Positions 46,189 through 60,455 of a stretch of DNA of 64,000 nucleotides are shown piece by piece; position 1 is the stretch's first letter, and each line of letters begins with the position of its first letter. Position numbers and translations under genes: made by a program. This DNA comes from Lota lota (Eukaryota > Chordata > Actinopteri > Gadiformes > Lotidae): positions 1,405,466 to 1,469,465 of the forward strand of contig JACYXH010000446.1 in assembly GCA_026745465.1 (NCBI GenBank), given 5' to 3'. Under the pieces are notes generated by a model that was not told the DNA's origin, did not search any database, and saw only the letters and a list, made by a program, of their open reading frames with translations.

Positions 46189-46578
46189 GTGCTTCTGTGT
46201 ATTCTTGAATCTTATTCCAGCAACAACATGAATTTCTTTGGTGGCTTTTTCAATGCTTTTTTATCCCTAGCAGCAGTTGGCTGGAGAGATATGTGTCTGT
46301 GATTTCAAAAGAAAAACAAATGACATAGGATTAACCACCTTAACTGCTCTTCATAATGAGGAAAACACCACAGGCATTTTTTCATTACATCATAAAACAC
46401 AACAAAACCTGAGATATTCAACACTGTTTAAGAAGCAGGACGTTTTTCAATGGTACGTAGTTATGTTGTAGCTCTTATATTTCACATGTAAAGTTCTTAC
46501 TCTAAATGCCGTACATCACGGTAACAACCGTGTTTTCGTTGACTGACTGAAGTGTATATTTTATAACTTCTTATTTAG

Positions 46579-46659
46579 GTGCACTTGTTCAAACTGCGAC
46601 AGAATGTCCAGCAAAGGGGAAAACATCTGCTGCCAAGAAATACGAAATGTGGCCAACAG
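46579..46659 (+). pseudogene. P2RX7 C-terminal-domain-like exon, decayed
   Basis: After a polypyrimidine stretch ending TTATTTAG, 27 codons read CTCSNCDRMSSKGENICCQE. The spacing of cysteines (CxCxxC...ICCQEI) is that of the cytoplasmic zinc-binding 'ballast' domain of P2X7 receptors, a domain that also occurs alone in many uncharacterised fish proteins. The donor after AACAG is TT instead of GT, so the exon is probably dead. The next matching piece is at 47212; the middle of the domain was not found. Confidence 0.6.
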
Positions 46660-47211
46660 TTAGTATAATTACTTACACTATTCATGTTTTTGTTGTATCT
46701 TAGTATCTACGATTTTATTTTATATTATCCATTCCAACACCATTGTATTTGAAATACATGTTGCTTCCTGGATCAATAATATCCCCTATGCAGTGATTTT
46801 GCCTCAGGAGTTATTTGCTTTATTATAAAACATTTTTTGTTGTTAAGGACTTATTTTTATTATTAGGTTGTAAGAGGTTGTAAGTCTAACTGCTGGAATC
46901 TCATATCCTTACCGATATCCCTTAAATATCCTTAGAGGGGGCTATGGACCTGTGAGGCGAAGGACAGAATTAGAGTATGTTCTATTACTTGTAATGAGAT
47001 ACAACGGTCTAAAATAAAATCGGAGCAGATAGGTTTTATTATATCACAGGACCCAAATAACTCAAAAACATGACAGATTCATGTTTTCCTTAACAGATTT
47101 TTTTTGCTAATGTACGAAAAATTCACTACTACTACAACTACAGAACCATCATTCTATATGCACAGCAAAGATGGTTTTCAACTGTATTGGTAATAGGTCC
47201 TTTCCATACAG

Positions 47212-47365
47212 GTATCTCTCCTACCGCAGTTTTGTCAGCTGGTGCTGGGGCTACTTGGGAGGGAATGTCTGGGTTGTCATCCCGTCGTGTGTTCTGCTTT
47301 GGCTATGACAGGAGCTTCCTGATCTGGCTCAACAGTATGTTGGGCTCCAGCCACCCCTTGACTGA
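47212..47365 (+). pseudogene. P2RX7 C-terminal-domain-like last exon, with stop
   Basis: Following TTTCCATACAG the frame reads YLSYRSFVSWCWGYLG, WVVIPSCVLLWL, a TGA at 47306-47308 where Arg is usual (CGA to TGA), then QELPDLAQQYVGLQPPLD and a final TGA. The AYRxFxxWxxGxLGxxxRVVIPSC pattern is the conserved end of the P2RX7 ballast domain. With 46579-46659 it marks a decayed gene or domesticated-domain copy. It faces the minus-strand THAP-like exons. Confidence 0.65.
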
Positions 47366-47617
47366 CGGAGACATGGCGGGCAACAACTTCCTCCTTTGAG
47401 GGATGGGGATCGTCTTCAACAAATGGTGGTGTCCTCAAACATCTCCTCAAAGACAAGGCTCAGCAGGGCAGCCACATCGTCTGTAAAACGTTGCATTATA
47501 TTAGTCCCTTTGTGTTTTAGTCCTTTTCTGAGTCCGTCCATGTACATTTGTTATATGTGGCAATAATGATTGACATTATTTTTTGGTTTTTTTTGTTGGT
47601 AATAAAAAATAATTGAC

Positions 47618-47719
47618 CTTGTGGTGCATTTCCCCTTCCTGGACTTGGGGAGCACGACCTTGAAGATAGCTTGTCCTGCACATTCATTTTCATTGTAATG
47701 CATGATTGCCAAGTACAAC
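47618..47719 (-). pseudogene. Exon-like fragment of a fish THAP-associated gene
   Basis: On the minus strand, 34 codons bounded by ATTGCAG and GTCAAT splice-like words read LYLAIMHYNENECAGQAIFK then VVLPKSRKGKC. This resembles a recurring segment in uncharacterised multi-copy fish proteins. It lies 400 bp downstream of the THAP-like exon on the same strand, but the exon phases do not fit, so an exon between them is missing or the gene is broken. Confidence 0.4.
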
Positions 47720-47933
47720 CTGCAATTATAGAATGTCAAAGTAAATGATCCATTTCGAAGTTATTGTGTTGGTCAAAATGTTTTTTTGTCATTGTTTAGT
47801 AATTATCTTGTATTGAATATGTACCGTCACGATGTACAAGGCCTAATAACATTACAGCAACATTACAGCTTGCATTATCATAAATCCAACTCATCACAAT
47901 ATTTAGGTAGCTTGTTAGCAGAGGCATAGTATT

Positions 47934-48077
47934 ACAGCTGATGAACCAAAACATAACAACACAATGTGAGTAAGAAAGTTAGCCGAGGGCTACAGCTGAC
48001 TAACCAAAAGATAACAGCACAATAACAGGAGCTAGAAAGTTAGCCGAGGGCTACAGCTGACTAACCAAACATAACAC
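47934..48077. repeat. 61-bp tandem duplication
   Basis: About 2.4 copies of a unit with AGAAAGTTAGCCGAGGGCTA, beginning near 47973 and 48034. Confidence 0.85.
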
Positions 48078-48117
48078 TAACCGATGCGAAAATCCTGCAT
48101 CGTACAGTGCTCAGTAC

Positions 48118-48270
48118 CTCTGTAATATGAAACGAACACAATGCATGGCTGGGGCTGTATGGAATGGTGGTAAAAATCAATTGTAACCACACATTCTTTT
48201 CGTCATCTTCTTTGGGAAGTCCATGCAAATGGAATTTGCTTTTGCACAGAGAAGAGCATCTTCTCGACAT
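48118..48270 (-). pseudogene. THAP-like zinc finger first exon
   Basis: From an ATG at 48270, 51 codons (CSSLCKSKFHLHGLPKED..., WLQLIFTTIP, LCSFHITE) end at a consensus donor GTACTGAG. The LPK/W/CSxHF arrangement is that of a C2CH THAP-type DNA-binding domain, with HFT changed to HIT. No full gene follows: only one downstream fragment (47618-47719) was found. It may be a relic of a transposon-derived gene or a processed piece of a multi-copy fish family. Confidence 0.5.
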
Positions 48271-48949
48271 GGTGATACTGCTAACTGAACTCCACTGGCC
48301 AGGGCTGTAAACAGCTTTGTTTGAGGGCGTGGCTAAGCAGCCGGGAGGCGGGACACTTCCGCACTTCACACTTCACAGTCTGACGTCAGATTGTCACGGC
48401 AGTGAATGCTGATTGCAAACTAGGTGTTTCAGGCAGTAAATGAGGGGTGATTTTTTTGTAGCTTAGCAGACCTTAAACATGGATAAAAACTGTATATAAC
48501 ACACGAAAGCAAAGGGAAAAACGGAAAAAGCATAATATGAGCCCTTTAATAAGGTCGATCTGGTAACAGAACATGAGTTATATTGATGCTCTTATCCGTG
48601 AGAAATGCAATCAAGCTTCATGAAGGTAAAGGCAACACTGCATGCTCAGATGGAATATAGGAACATGGGCTCTTTACTTCCAATAATGTCACATCCGGAC
48701 ATCTGTCTCTCTCTGAACCTAGCACGCTCTGCCTCTATCTACCAGAGAGGGATAAAGTGGGGGAATACAGACTTTTTCCTCTCGACTCGCTCGTATGGAC
48801 TGTGAAAGGGGCAGAAGTCAGTGTGCTAAAGAGTTAGAGGTTGAAATGAAAATGAACACACATTGGAATGGATGCCAAATACCCAATGGAGTCAAAGTGT
48901 CTGCTCTGCTAGAAGATAAATGCCTGGATAAAATGAGCATCATTTTAGG

Positions 48950-51346
<2,397 letters not shown>

Positions 51347-51745
51347 GCAGACTAACTAACTGACTATCTTAACATCATATGCAATCACTGAACGAAGATT
51401 ATGACAATAAAAGGCACATTTCTAACCAGAACTGTGTATGCCGAAACAACAAGTAATATTGCATTTTCCACTGAGAATCAAAAGAATGTCAGCCATGTTT
51501 GGTTTTAAGCGATAGCAGCGTCCATATCAACCACCATAGCAATGATAGAATACGTTATATTCCAAAACATTTCTGGCGAGACCTGAAAGGATATAACTAA
51601 CAAACTAAACGTAATGTACAATCACTGAACAAACATTATGACAATAGAAGAAATGTTATCAAAACCCATTTTAATGCTGAATCTACATCAAAATATTGCA
51701 TTTTCCACTGAGAATAAAATAAATGTCAGCCATCTTGTTTGTTTT
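51347..51745. repeat. 237-bp tandem duplication, second copy partial
   Basis: ATCACTGAAC and TTGCATTTTCCACTGAGAAT occur at 51384/51621 and 51459/51696, both 237 bp apart, with clear divergence between copies. Confidence 0.8.
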
Positions 51746-52339
51746 TGTCAGGTGATGTGGATGCAGGCCTATAGAAAAGATTAGGCCAAAAAAACTTTTG
51801 TGAAACTACTACGTTTTCCGCTGTGGACCAACTATACTACATTTTGGTGTGAGTCTGGGTTGTAATATGTGCCTATGCGTGGAGGTGAACCACTGTCTTT
51901 ATATACATAAGCAAGACTAATGGATTGCTTGCATGTATTCATCATATGCTGTCCTTACATATTTCACCAGCTGGCCACTGGCTCCTCCATCACTCCCTCC
52001 TTCTCCTCACTATTCCTTTGACTTAGTTTTTCCTTTCTCTCCTGCCTTCTCTCATCTCCTCTTCCTCTCACTGATTCTCTCCTGTTCATCTCTCACTGAG
52101 TCCTGTTGATATTCTACAAAATGATACCAGAAGCAGCGTTCTTAACAGTTAATGATGGAGAGAGAGAGAGAGAGATAGATCGACAGAGTAAGATAGGCAA
52201 TACAGACAGACAGTTGAAATGGAAGAAAGAAAGATAAGACAGAGAAAGATTCTCTCAAGATAACTAATTATCATATTTCCAAAGATTGAGGGCTTCATAC
52301 AACGGGTAGGTGGTACAAACACTCTCAGTACTACTCCCA

Positions 52340-52376
52340 GCCCCCCCCCCCCCCCCCCCCCCCGCCCCGCCCCCCA
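52340..52376. repeat. Poly-C tract
   Basis: An almost pure C run with two G interruptions, followed by ACACAC. A (GA)n tract lies at 52153-52174. Confidence 0.95.
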
Positions 52377-52944
52377 CACATACACACACTCACACACACA
52401 CCACTTTAGCCTTACGTGTGACCTGTGACAGGAATGTGAAAACATCCATCACACATAAGAGAGGGGAGCCGACTCCATGCATGACAGCATGTGTTCTAGA
52501 GTGTGGGCCCACATGTCACCGTCAATATCTTGGTGTTGTACTAGCATGTAGTTAGTGTGTATGTGTGTGTTAGTGAGGTAACACCACATATCATTGTGAG
52601 TCAGTCTGTCAATCTGGACCCTAATGTTAGATTATTGGTCAACACTGAACTATATGTAATATGTCCTCTGCTCTATTACTATGGAACATCTGTCTGAACA
52701 CCTGGGGTGAATGGTTCAGGTGAGTCACGGTTTGGTTCGTTTAATGGTTTTCGGTCACAGATTTCGGTCCGGTACTGTATTTATATTTTTCACCTTTATA
52801 AACCCATAGTAGGCTCACTACGACATCAAATGCTCCATTCCTTGTCTGTGCCCTAACATGAAAGAGTATTTTGGTACTTTATACATACTATTGCATGTCT
52901 TTCCTTAAAACATTTTTTTAATGAAAAATAAACTCACTCAAAAT

Positions 52945-55108
52945 CAGTGGCGGCTGGTGAAAAATATTCTCGGTGGGGCTGTGCCATACTTTTTTTTTCC
53001 TGTAACCATCGCGATATATTTTAACACAAACTGCAGGACAGCAGTGCTCAGTGAAACATTCAGTAATTATTTAATGCCAATATTAAAAAGTTGAGGCATT
53101 CTTACACAAAAACATATTACACAAACCCAAGCCTTTCATTTGCATTTAAAGTTAACTTTTCACCATTGGTAGTAAACAGGCAACGCAACAGGCATGCTGT
53201 CAGAACAGAGTGGAAAGTGGACAATAACATGAAATTATTATAAAGTTTATAGGAAATCTTACACTGTATAAAAGGATGTATAATATAGAAAGGGATATCA
53301 AGTGGATGAACTCAAACCTTTGACTGGAAGAATAGCATTCAGTATTTTATGATCATACTAAATGTGACTAATTGTTAATGTGCTCCAGAACTGCAACAAT
53401 TAATTGATACAAAACAACATATATACAGTAATATTAGCAAAGACACTATTAAGACTTTCTAGAGTCTATGCGCAACCACTTCGTCAAGCACGGTGGTTCG
53501 CTTGGGAGACCTGGAGAAGAAAGCAGAAAATCCTGCAAGGTCGGAAAAGAAAGTGCCGATCCTGGGGATGCGTGAAGTAGCCTGCTGCATGATGAGGTTC
53601 AGCTGATGTGCATAGCAGTGGACGTAGTGCGCATTTTCGTACACATCCACTATTTTACGCTGCACTCCGCCGGTGGCTCCCCTCATCACACTTGCTCCGT
53701 CGTAAGCCTGGGCAATAAGTTTGGCCTTTTGTCCATGTGAGAGTATGGTGCTGAGCCTCTCCAGCAGCGCTGTAGCGATGGTGTCGGCGGTTGCGTTCTC
53801 GATCAAAATGAACTCGAAAAAACGCTCTTGGACGTTACTTTTAGCATCGATGTAGCGTATCACAAGCACCAACTGGCAGTGGATTGAAACGTCAGTCGTC
53901 TTGTCAGCTTGAATGGCGATAAAATCAGCACTCTTTACTTCCTCCAGGATGTAATCCTTAAGCACTGACAGCATACAGTCCAACAGCTCGTTCTGTATCG
54001 TCTTTGACGTGCCCTTAAAAACGGTAGCTGTCTTCAGGTGCTCCTCCAGCACACTGTCGAGGGAGGCAACAAAATCCACTAAGCCCCGGAAAATGCCGGG
54101 GTTGTCCGAGGAGTCAGTCTCCTCGTGCCCACGCAAGGCCAACTCAAAAGCCCCACAGAACTTCACACAATCGATAATTTTGGATAGAATGTGCCTGTTT
54201 TTATCCACCTCCTCATTGTGTTTCCTCACCGCAATCCCGTGGCCGTCATCCAGCTGCGTAGCAATGTTCACCCTTCCTAATACAGCTAGCTTTACAGAGT
54301 TGTCCATGTGTGCCCTGGTGTTCTCATGTTTCTTTACCTTCTCTGACAGGTGCTTCATATCCCTCACTCCGGTACCTGTCCATGCTGAATCTGACCCCGT
54401 CGTTTTAAAAAGCAAGCACGGAAAGCAAAATAAAGCATTAGCATCAGTGCACCCAGCTAGCCAAGCCTTCCTGGTGTACCAGCTACGGGAGAAGCTGCGC
54501 ATATACTGCTTCCCTTTCTCGCTAGCCTGCTGTCTGATTGAGAGGTCAGGTTTATCTGGGCCCAGCTCTTTCACCCGAACTTTCTCTGACAAAGTTCTCC
54601 TTTCAAACGGATCTTGGAGGAGAGATTTCACCGAGTTAGGGTTGGGTCTTGGAGGAGTAACGTTTGCGCTCGCCATTGTCGTCTAGTAAAAATGGCGCCA
54701 CTGGAGCCCGGTCCTTATTTTATCAGGGGCGAGCTTGGGGCGATAAAATAATCGCCCTCCTTGGATTCGATTTAAGATCGCTGATTGGCTACATTTTATG
54801 TCATACATTCATATCTTAAATTAGCAATTGGCTTAACTGCTACGTAGACCCGCCTCCTCGGGGCACTTTCTGTATCGCCCAGAGCTGACGAGGCGTTTGA
54901 CAGGCAGAGGAAAGGTTGCGAATATGATGTTCTATCATATCTTACACATATTACTGTGTGCATTCCATATTTCAAACACACAAGTATTGACATACTGATG
55001 TTTTTATTATTATTATTATTATTTTTATTTATTATTTTTTTTATTTTTTTTAATAATTTTATTTAAGGGGGCGGCGCCCTAGCGCCCTCTATCGGCCAGC
55101 CGCCACTG
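52945..55108 (-). mobile_element. hAT transposon (ZMYM1-like), internally deleted
   Basis: A 2164-bp element with 13-bp terminal inverted repeats CAGTGGCGGCTGG / CCAGCCGCCACTG and a perfect 8-bp target duplication CTCAAAAT (52937-52944 and 55109-55116), as expected for hAT. It encodes the N-terminal half of a transposase on the minus strand. The perfect duplication and open frame indicate a young insertion. Confidence 0.95.
53459..54676 (-). CDS. hAT transposase, ZMYM1/DUF4371-like, C-terminally truncated
   Basis: 405 codons open from ATG 54676, the first ATG after the right terminal region. Residues about 58-125 form a TTF-type zinc finger (SWYTRKAWL, ALFCFPCLLF, KHENTRAH). Residues about 130-330 match the DUF4371 part of ZMYM1-like proteins. 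Catalytic-core features include ADFIAIQADKTTDVS with the first Asp, AQAYDGASVMRG with the second, and VHCYAHQLNLIM. Family members are about twice as long and end in a hAT dimerisation domain holding the catalytic Glu; that part is absent and the frame stops at 53459. The product could bind ends but not transpose; whether it is expressed is unknown. Confidence 0.9.
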   Translation of the reverse strand: MASANVTPPRPNPNSVKSLLQDPFERRTLSEKVRVKELGPDKPDLSIRQQASEKGKQYMRSFSRSWYTRKAWLAGCTDANALFCFPCLLFKTTGSDSAWTGTGVRDMKHLSEKVKKHENTRAHMDNSVKLAVLGRVNIATQLDDGHGIAVRKHNEEVDKNRHILSKIIDCVKFCGAFELALRGHEETDSSDNPGIFRGLVDFVASLDSVLEEHLKTATVFKGTSKTIQNELLDCMLSVLKDYILEEVKSADFIAIQADKTTDVSIHCQLVLVIRYIDAKSNVQERFFEFILIENATADTIATALLERLSTILSHGQKAKLIAQAYDGASVMRGATGGVQRKIVDVYENAHYVHCYAHQLNLIMQQATSRIPRIGTFFSDLAGFSAFFSRSPKRTTVLDEVVAHRL

Positions 55109-55116
55109 CTCAAAAT

Positions 55117-55631
55117 ACGGCGAGATGTGAGGCGAGATAGATTCCCCGAACAAGGATCAGGGAAGACCTGCCCTGATTAGTCGAAAATTAGCCGGGATTG
55201 GTCTAAAATCTAAATTGTCTCATACAGAGGCAGGCACAGTCAACCATAACTGATACTCTCACAGAGCATTTCATTCAAATATAGCTGACAGATGGCTATG
55301 GCATTTCTAACAAATTACACTCAACTTACTGCTCTTACATCTTACCTACAACTTCATTGAAGGAAATCATCTGAATGCTTTCAGGTGCTACAGCTACAGC
55401 TCCAATGTAAAATTCAAATTCAGTAAGCAACCACATCAGTAAATCGGAGGTTATGCAGTAGGGCTGGCAATAGTCTCAGCCCCTTCCATTAATTTGCACT
55501 ACTTTTTTGTCACTCTGAGAAATGTAGACGTAGCTCCGGTGCGACACAGTGAATCAGGTTTATTCTTATATTAACATCCCTGGGTTTATTCAGTCCGCCG
55601 GTATATACATATACCGTATCTTTTTTTTGCT
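55117..55631. other. No gene seen
   Basis: No recognisable frame or repeat. Confidence 0.6.
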
Positions 55632-56058
55632 TACATTTACATTTTACATTTAGGGCATTTAGCAGACGCTTTCATTCAAAGCAACTTACAATAAGTACAT
55701 TTGTCAGAAGAAAGAGAAAAAGCAAGATATCGCTGTCAGTACAGTAAGGATGTTCATTGAACAAGTGCCAAGCACTTGCTAGGTTAACCCATTCCCCGTA
55801 TACAACAAAGATAGCTAGGATAAGATGCTACACGATGCTAAGTACTATTTTTAAGTGCCAGGACGTACAACATACAATAAGTGCGTACATTAATTGCCAG
55901 GACGTACAAACATACAATAACTGCGTAAGAGTTTTTTTTTAGGAGAGTAAGGGAGAAGGGGCAGTAGGGGGTAAGGAGGGAGGCTATGCAGAGTCCAGGT
56001 GAACTCTGAACAAGTGAGTCTTGAGTCTCTTGCAGAAGCTGGTGAGCAACTCTGCATT
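55632..56058 (-). mobile_element. L2-like LINE 3' tail, second copy
   Basis: Same family as 38892-39612: it shares the TTTACATTTAGGGCATTTAG end, the ACATTTGTCAGAAGAAAG block, the CAGGACGTAC repeat unit and the start of the RT C-terminus (GTGAACTCTGAACAAGTGAG). Truncated at about 56058, so almost no coding sequence is left. Confidence 0.85.
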
Positions 56059-56059
56059 C

Positions 56060-58893
56060 CTCCATTATATTAAACACAGAACAAGACCTAAAATCGACGC
56101 TGCCCGACGCAGCGCTCCATGGCTCGTCTAGTGTGCGACCCAATTGAAGCTCTGCTGTAACCAAGTCAGACTCGGACCAAGAGTGGATCCGAAAGCCACT
56201 GACTTCCTCCACACAGCACTTACGTGATATTGCTTTTTGAAGCGTTATTCCCATAAAACGTGTTTAAACAATTAGACAAGTTTCAGAAATGTGATGTCTT
56301 TGGCGCTACAGCCCTATTTGAAATTGTTACATGGTGGCGAAGCATCACTATTACATTGTTTGGGGAGAATTCTAAAATATATATACACATATAAGGTTCT
56401 TGAATAGGCACTTGTATTATCCTCTATTTTACCGAACCAAAAACCGTGATATGAAACGAACCATGAATTTTGTGACCCATTCTACCCCTAGTGTGTACTC
56501 ATGTGCATCATCCTGAGTAAGTTGCATACAGAGGGCATAACAGATATTGTCAACATGTGTGCATTTTTAACGTCATCAGCCTGACACTTGGTTCACACAA
56601 ATTGCGTGAGCCAAATTCTTTGAGTCAGAGGCATTGGTGATTTACAAAGAACATGGTTTTCCAACGTCACTTATATGCAAGTGTTGTGCATAAATAGCAC
56701 ACTGTATTCATATATACATATATTTCTATTAGAACATTCTGCTGTATATATCCTACAATTTTACACAGCGAATGTTGAATTGTAAGGAAACAGTTGTGCG
56801 ACTTTAACACAAGGTATACAAGGTATGACCCATAAAACAATTGGTCAGACTGCAGGTTTTTACTAATCACTCCAACAATTTCAGCAACCTGTACGCATTC
56901 ATTATTTATATTAGGTCTCTGTAGTAATTAATTGTTTGATGCAAGGAAAACAGACATTTTAAATCTCTCCTCAGTTTCCTCCTTGTACTTGAACTGCCTA
57001 GTTGTGTGTAAAGTTGTGTCTTGGGATTGGTCAGCCTTGTGGCAGTGCCATTGGTTGGGTTAGGAGTGACGACAAAAAGTACTGAAATAATCCTGCGCAA
57101 TTGACTTCAGAATCCAGAGAAGGAAAGAATGCCAACGTTTGTGTAGCGATATACCTACATGCACAGTAGATACCAATACAACTTTTATTAACCTTGTAAC
57201 AATCTGCTTTAGGTTACTTGGGACTTTAAATGGTCAGAACTGTATTATTGTCCACTGAAATGTATCAGTCACACTACAAATAATAAAAGTGAAAAGGGCC
57301 TCCTTCAGCTTTGTGTGACTACAGAGCTAATTGAGATGTGGGGATATCTCTCAAAAAACTAAAAACTAGTGAGACCACTTGACAAAGATGATCAAATGCC
57401 TCCTTGGCATTCAGGAAAATGTGTTCTGGGCACAGGGGAGATGTTGTATTGCATTCCAATCAGTATGGCAAGTGTTATCAAACTAGTGGAAGCTGCCAGA
57501 GCCTCATTACCTGCGGACTTGTTGATGCTTGAGTTTCATCCACTTGACAAACTACCTTTCTCCTCCACAACAGAGACGATTATCAAGCAGGGCGACTGGT
57601 GCCAACTATACCACCCCCTCTTGAAGCCTTTCAGGATCTCACTCAGCATGCGTGTGTTTTTTTTCTCGATACAAGTAGGTATGTTGAATTTACAAAACAC
57701 TACAGGATTTTTTTTATATAAGGAACTGGGATTTGGAATATATATATATATATATTTTGGAAAAGAAATTGTAATTCATACTTTTTGATTACACTATAGC
57801 CTATTATGTATATCAATAGACATTTGCTCTGGGATTTCCTATTTATTCCCATTATGTATCTGGAGAGTTTGCTTCTTCCCTTCTCATGGTTCCTTCCCTT
57901 TCCCCTGTTGAGTTTTTTTTTCCATATTAATTCAAGGATTTTCTGTATGAAGTGCTGTTAAATCTCACATGAAAAAAGACCTGCGAAGCCCTGTGGACTA
58001 ACAGTAAATGTTAATAATAACAAAATGTAGAAACATGACAAATATCTGGAATAATTTGTATCTATGTTAATTAGTTTTGTGTCCAATAGTTACAACGTAA
58101 AAAGAGGACACATTGAAACAGTATAGGGTATATACCTTCAGCATTTTCCTCCTGGCAATCATAATAACACTTGAAGGTTTACCTTGATAGAAGAGAGAAA
58201 GTCACCTAAAGTACACAGCAGGCTATTGGTAGGCCTACCAATAGCTTGCTGAGGTCTCTGTTGCTCTACCGGTGTTGAGCTCTTCCTCATAGACCAAAGT
58301 CCATAGTCTTTACGTCTTCCATCTGCAAAGTCAGCCGTGCTGTGGATAGTGCTGCTCACACTCATGTGTACACTACACACTGTGTGACACAAGTATGTGA
58401 GGAGTGTTTTGGGATTCAAGCGAACATTCATTATTAGACATTTAGTATTAGCCTCATTCTTGTGCCTTGTATGACACAACAACAAAAAAAAACAAATAGG
58501 ACGAGATTTTACACGGTAATCACAGTTTAAACAACTTAAACAGGTTTTGAATGGCTTAATATTGAGAGACAGGGAAAAGAGCTCTCTTTAAAGCCCAAGT
58601 CTTATCTTGGAATGAAGCACCCAGGAGAACAGGGTGCTTAAGAGAGATAGCTCAATAATCAGGTGCCACATGGGGAGAATGATGAATCACAACTTTACAC
58701 ACAAGCCACACACAAGCCAATCATATGAAGTCAGAATTATCATAGAGATATGAAATAGGAAAATAAATGTCATTGGGATGTAATTCAAAGATGGAAAAAG
58801 GTTGAGCTACAACATCTGTTGTGAGTATTATTCCTCCTCTAATCATGTATCACAGTAGCTGCCCTGACTATATTTTGTTCCCTGGGGTAAGTA
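56060..58893. other. No gene seen
   Basis: An open frame at 57369-57788 shows no domain. A near-perfect palindrome lies at 58216-58251. Confidence 0.5.
58216..58251. repeat. 36-bp palindrome, one mismatch, no spacer
   Basis: CAGCAGGCTATTGGTAGG followed directly by its reverse complement with a single T for C change. Confidence 0.9.
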
Positions 58894-60455
58894 CACTGCT
58901 CAAAAAAATAAAGAGAACACTTAAACAACACAATGTAACTCCAAGTCAATCACACTTCTGTGAAATCAAACTGTCCACTTAGGAAGCAACACTGACTGAC
59001 AATAAATTTCACATGCTGTTGTGCAAATGGAATAGACAACAAGTGGAAATTATAGGCAATTAGCAAGACACCCCCAATAAAGGAGTGGTTCTGCAGGTGG
59101 TGACCACAGACCACTTCTCAGTTCCTATGCTTCCTGGCTGATGTTTTGGTCACTTTTGAATGCTGGCGGTGCTTTCACTCTAGTGGTAGCATGAGACGGA
59201 GTCTACAACCCACACATGTGGCTCAGATAGTGCAGCTCATCCAGGATGGCACATCAATGCGAGCTGTGGCAAGAAGGTTTGCTGTGTCTGTCAGCGTAGT
59301 GTCCAGAGCATGGAGGCGCTACCAGGAGACAGGCCAGTACATCAGGAGATGTGGAGGAGGCCGTAGGAGGGCAACAACCCAGCAGCAGGACCGCTACCTC
59401 CGCCTTTGTGCAAGGAGGAGCAGGAGGAGCACTGCCAGAGCCCTGAAAAATGACCTCCAGCAGCATGTGTCTGCTCAAACGGTCAGAAACAGACTCCATG
59501 AGGGTGGTATGAGGGCCCGACGTCCACAGGTGGGGGTTGTGCTTACAGCCCAACACCGTGCAGGACGTTTGGCATTTGCCAGAGAACACCAAGATTGGCA
59601 AATTCGCCACTGGCGCCCTGTGCTCTTCACAGATGAAAGCAGGTTCACACTGAGCACATGTGACAGACGTAACAGAGTCTGGAGACGCCGTGGAGAACGT
59701 TCTGCTGCCTGCAACATCCTCCAGCATGACCGGTTTGGCGGTGGGTCAGTCATGGTGTGGGGTGGCATTTCTTTGGGGGGCCGCACAGCCCTCCATGTGC
59801 TCTTCAGAGGTAGCCTGACTGCCATTAGGTACCGAGATGAGATCCTCAGACCCCTTGTGAGACCATATGCTGGTGCGGTTGGCCCTGGGTTCTTCCTAAT
59901 GCAAGACAATGCTAGACCTCATGTGGCTGGAGTGTGTCAGCAGTTCCTGCAAGAGGAAGGCATTGATGCTATGGACTGGCCCGCCCGTTCCCCAGACCTG
60001 AATCCAATTGAGCACATCTGGGACATCATCATGTCTCGCTCCATCATCCCAACGCCACGTTGCACCACAGACTGTCCAGGAGTTGGCGGATGCTTTAGTC
60101 CAGGTCTGGGAGGAGATCCCTCAGGAGACCATCCGCCACCTCATCAGGAGCATGCCCAGGCGTTGTAGGGAGGTCGTACAGGCACGTGGAGGCCACACAC
60201 ACTACTGAGCCTCATTTTGACTTGTTTTAAGGACATTACATCAAAGTTGGATCAGCCTGTAGTGTGGTTTTCCACTTTAATTTTGAGTGTGACTCCAAAT
60301 CCAGACTTCCATGGGTTGATAAATTTGATTTCCATTGATAATTTTTGTGTGATTTTGTTGTCAGCACATTCAACTATGTAAAGAAAAAAGTTTATTTCAT
60401 TCATTCAGATCTAGGATGTGTTATTTTAGTGTTCCCTTTATTTTTTTGAGCAGTT
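58894..60455 (+). mobile_element. Tc1-like transposon, short-TIR type
   Basis: A 1562-bp element whose ends pair over about 28 bp (CTGCTCAAAAAAATAAAG at left, its complement at right), flanked by TA. It encodes one plus-strand transposase with a single late frameshift. It belongs to a different Tc1 lineage from the copy at 22.5-24.1 kb, as the ends and protein are unlike. Confidence 0.95.
59191..60208 (+). pseudogene. Tc1-like transposase, one frameshift near the C-terminus
   Basis: Open from ATG 59191 (the frame extends upstream to 59146, but the conserved N-terminus starts here). Two helix-turn-helix motifs lie in residues about 5-110 ([29 protein letters not shown]), with a GRRR linker. 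The DDE core follows: VLFTDESRFTL (first Asp), GGGSVMVWGGISLGGRTAL, FLMQDNARPHVA (second Asp) and SPDLNPIEHIWD (Glu). A one-base insertion at about 60048 shifts the frame; the ending is then read in another frame (RHVAPQTVQELADAL...ARGGHTHY, stop at 60208). All catalytic residues precede the shift. Full length (about 340 residues) and a single lesion suggest recent activity. Confidence 0.92.

Noticed and set aside
54009-54686. 225-codon plus-strand frame
   Set aside because: It is the antisense shadow of the hAT transposase on the minus strand and has no recognisable domain.
57369-57788. 139-codon plus-strand frame
   Set aside because: No domain, ends in a TA-repeat-derived Ile/Tyr run, and no splice or promoter context supports it.
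59254-59909. Minus-strand frames of 157 and 144 codons
   Set aside because: Antisense of the second Tc1-like transposase.
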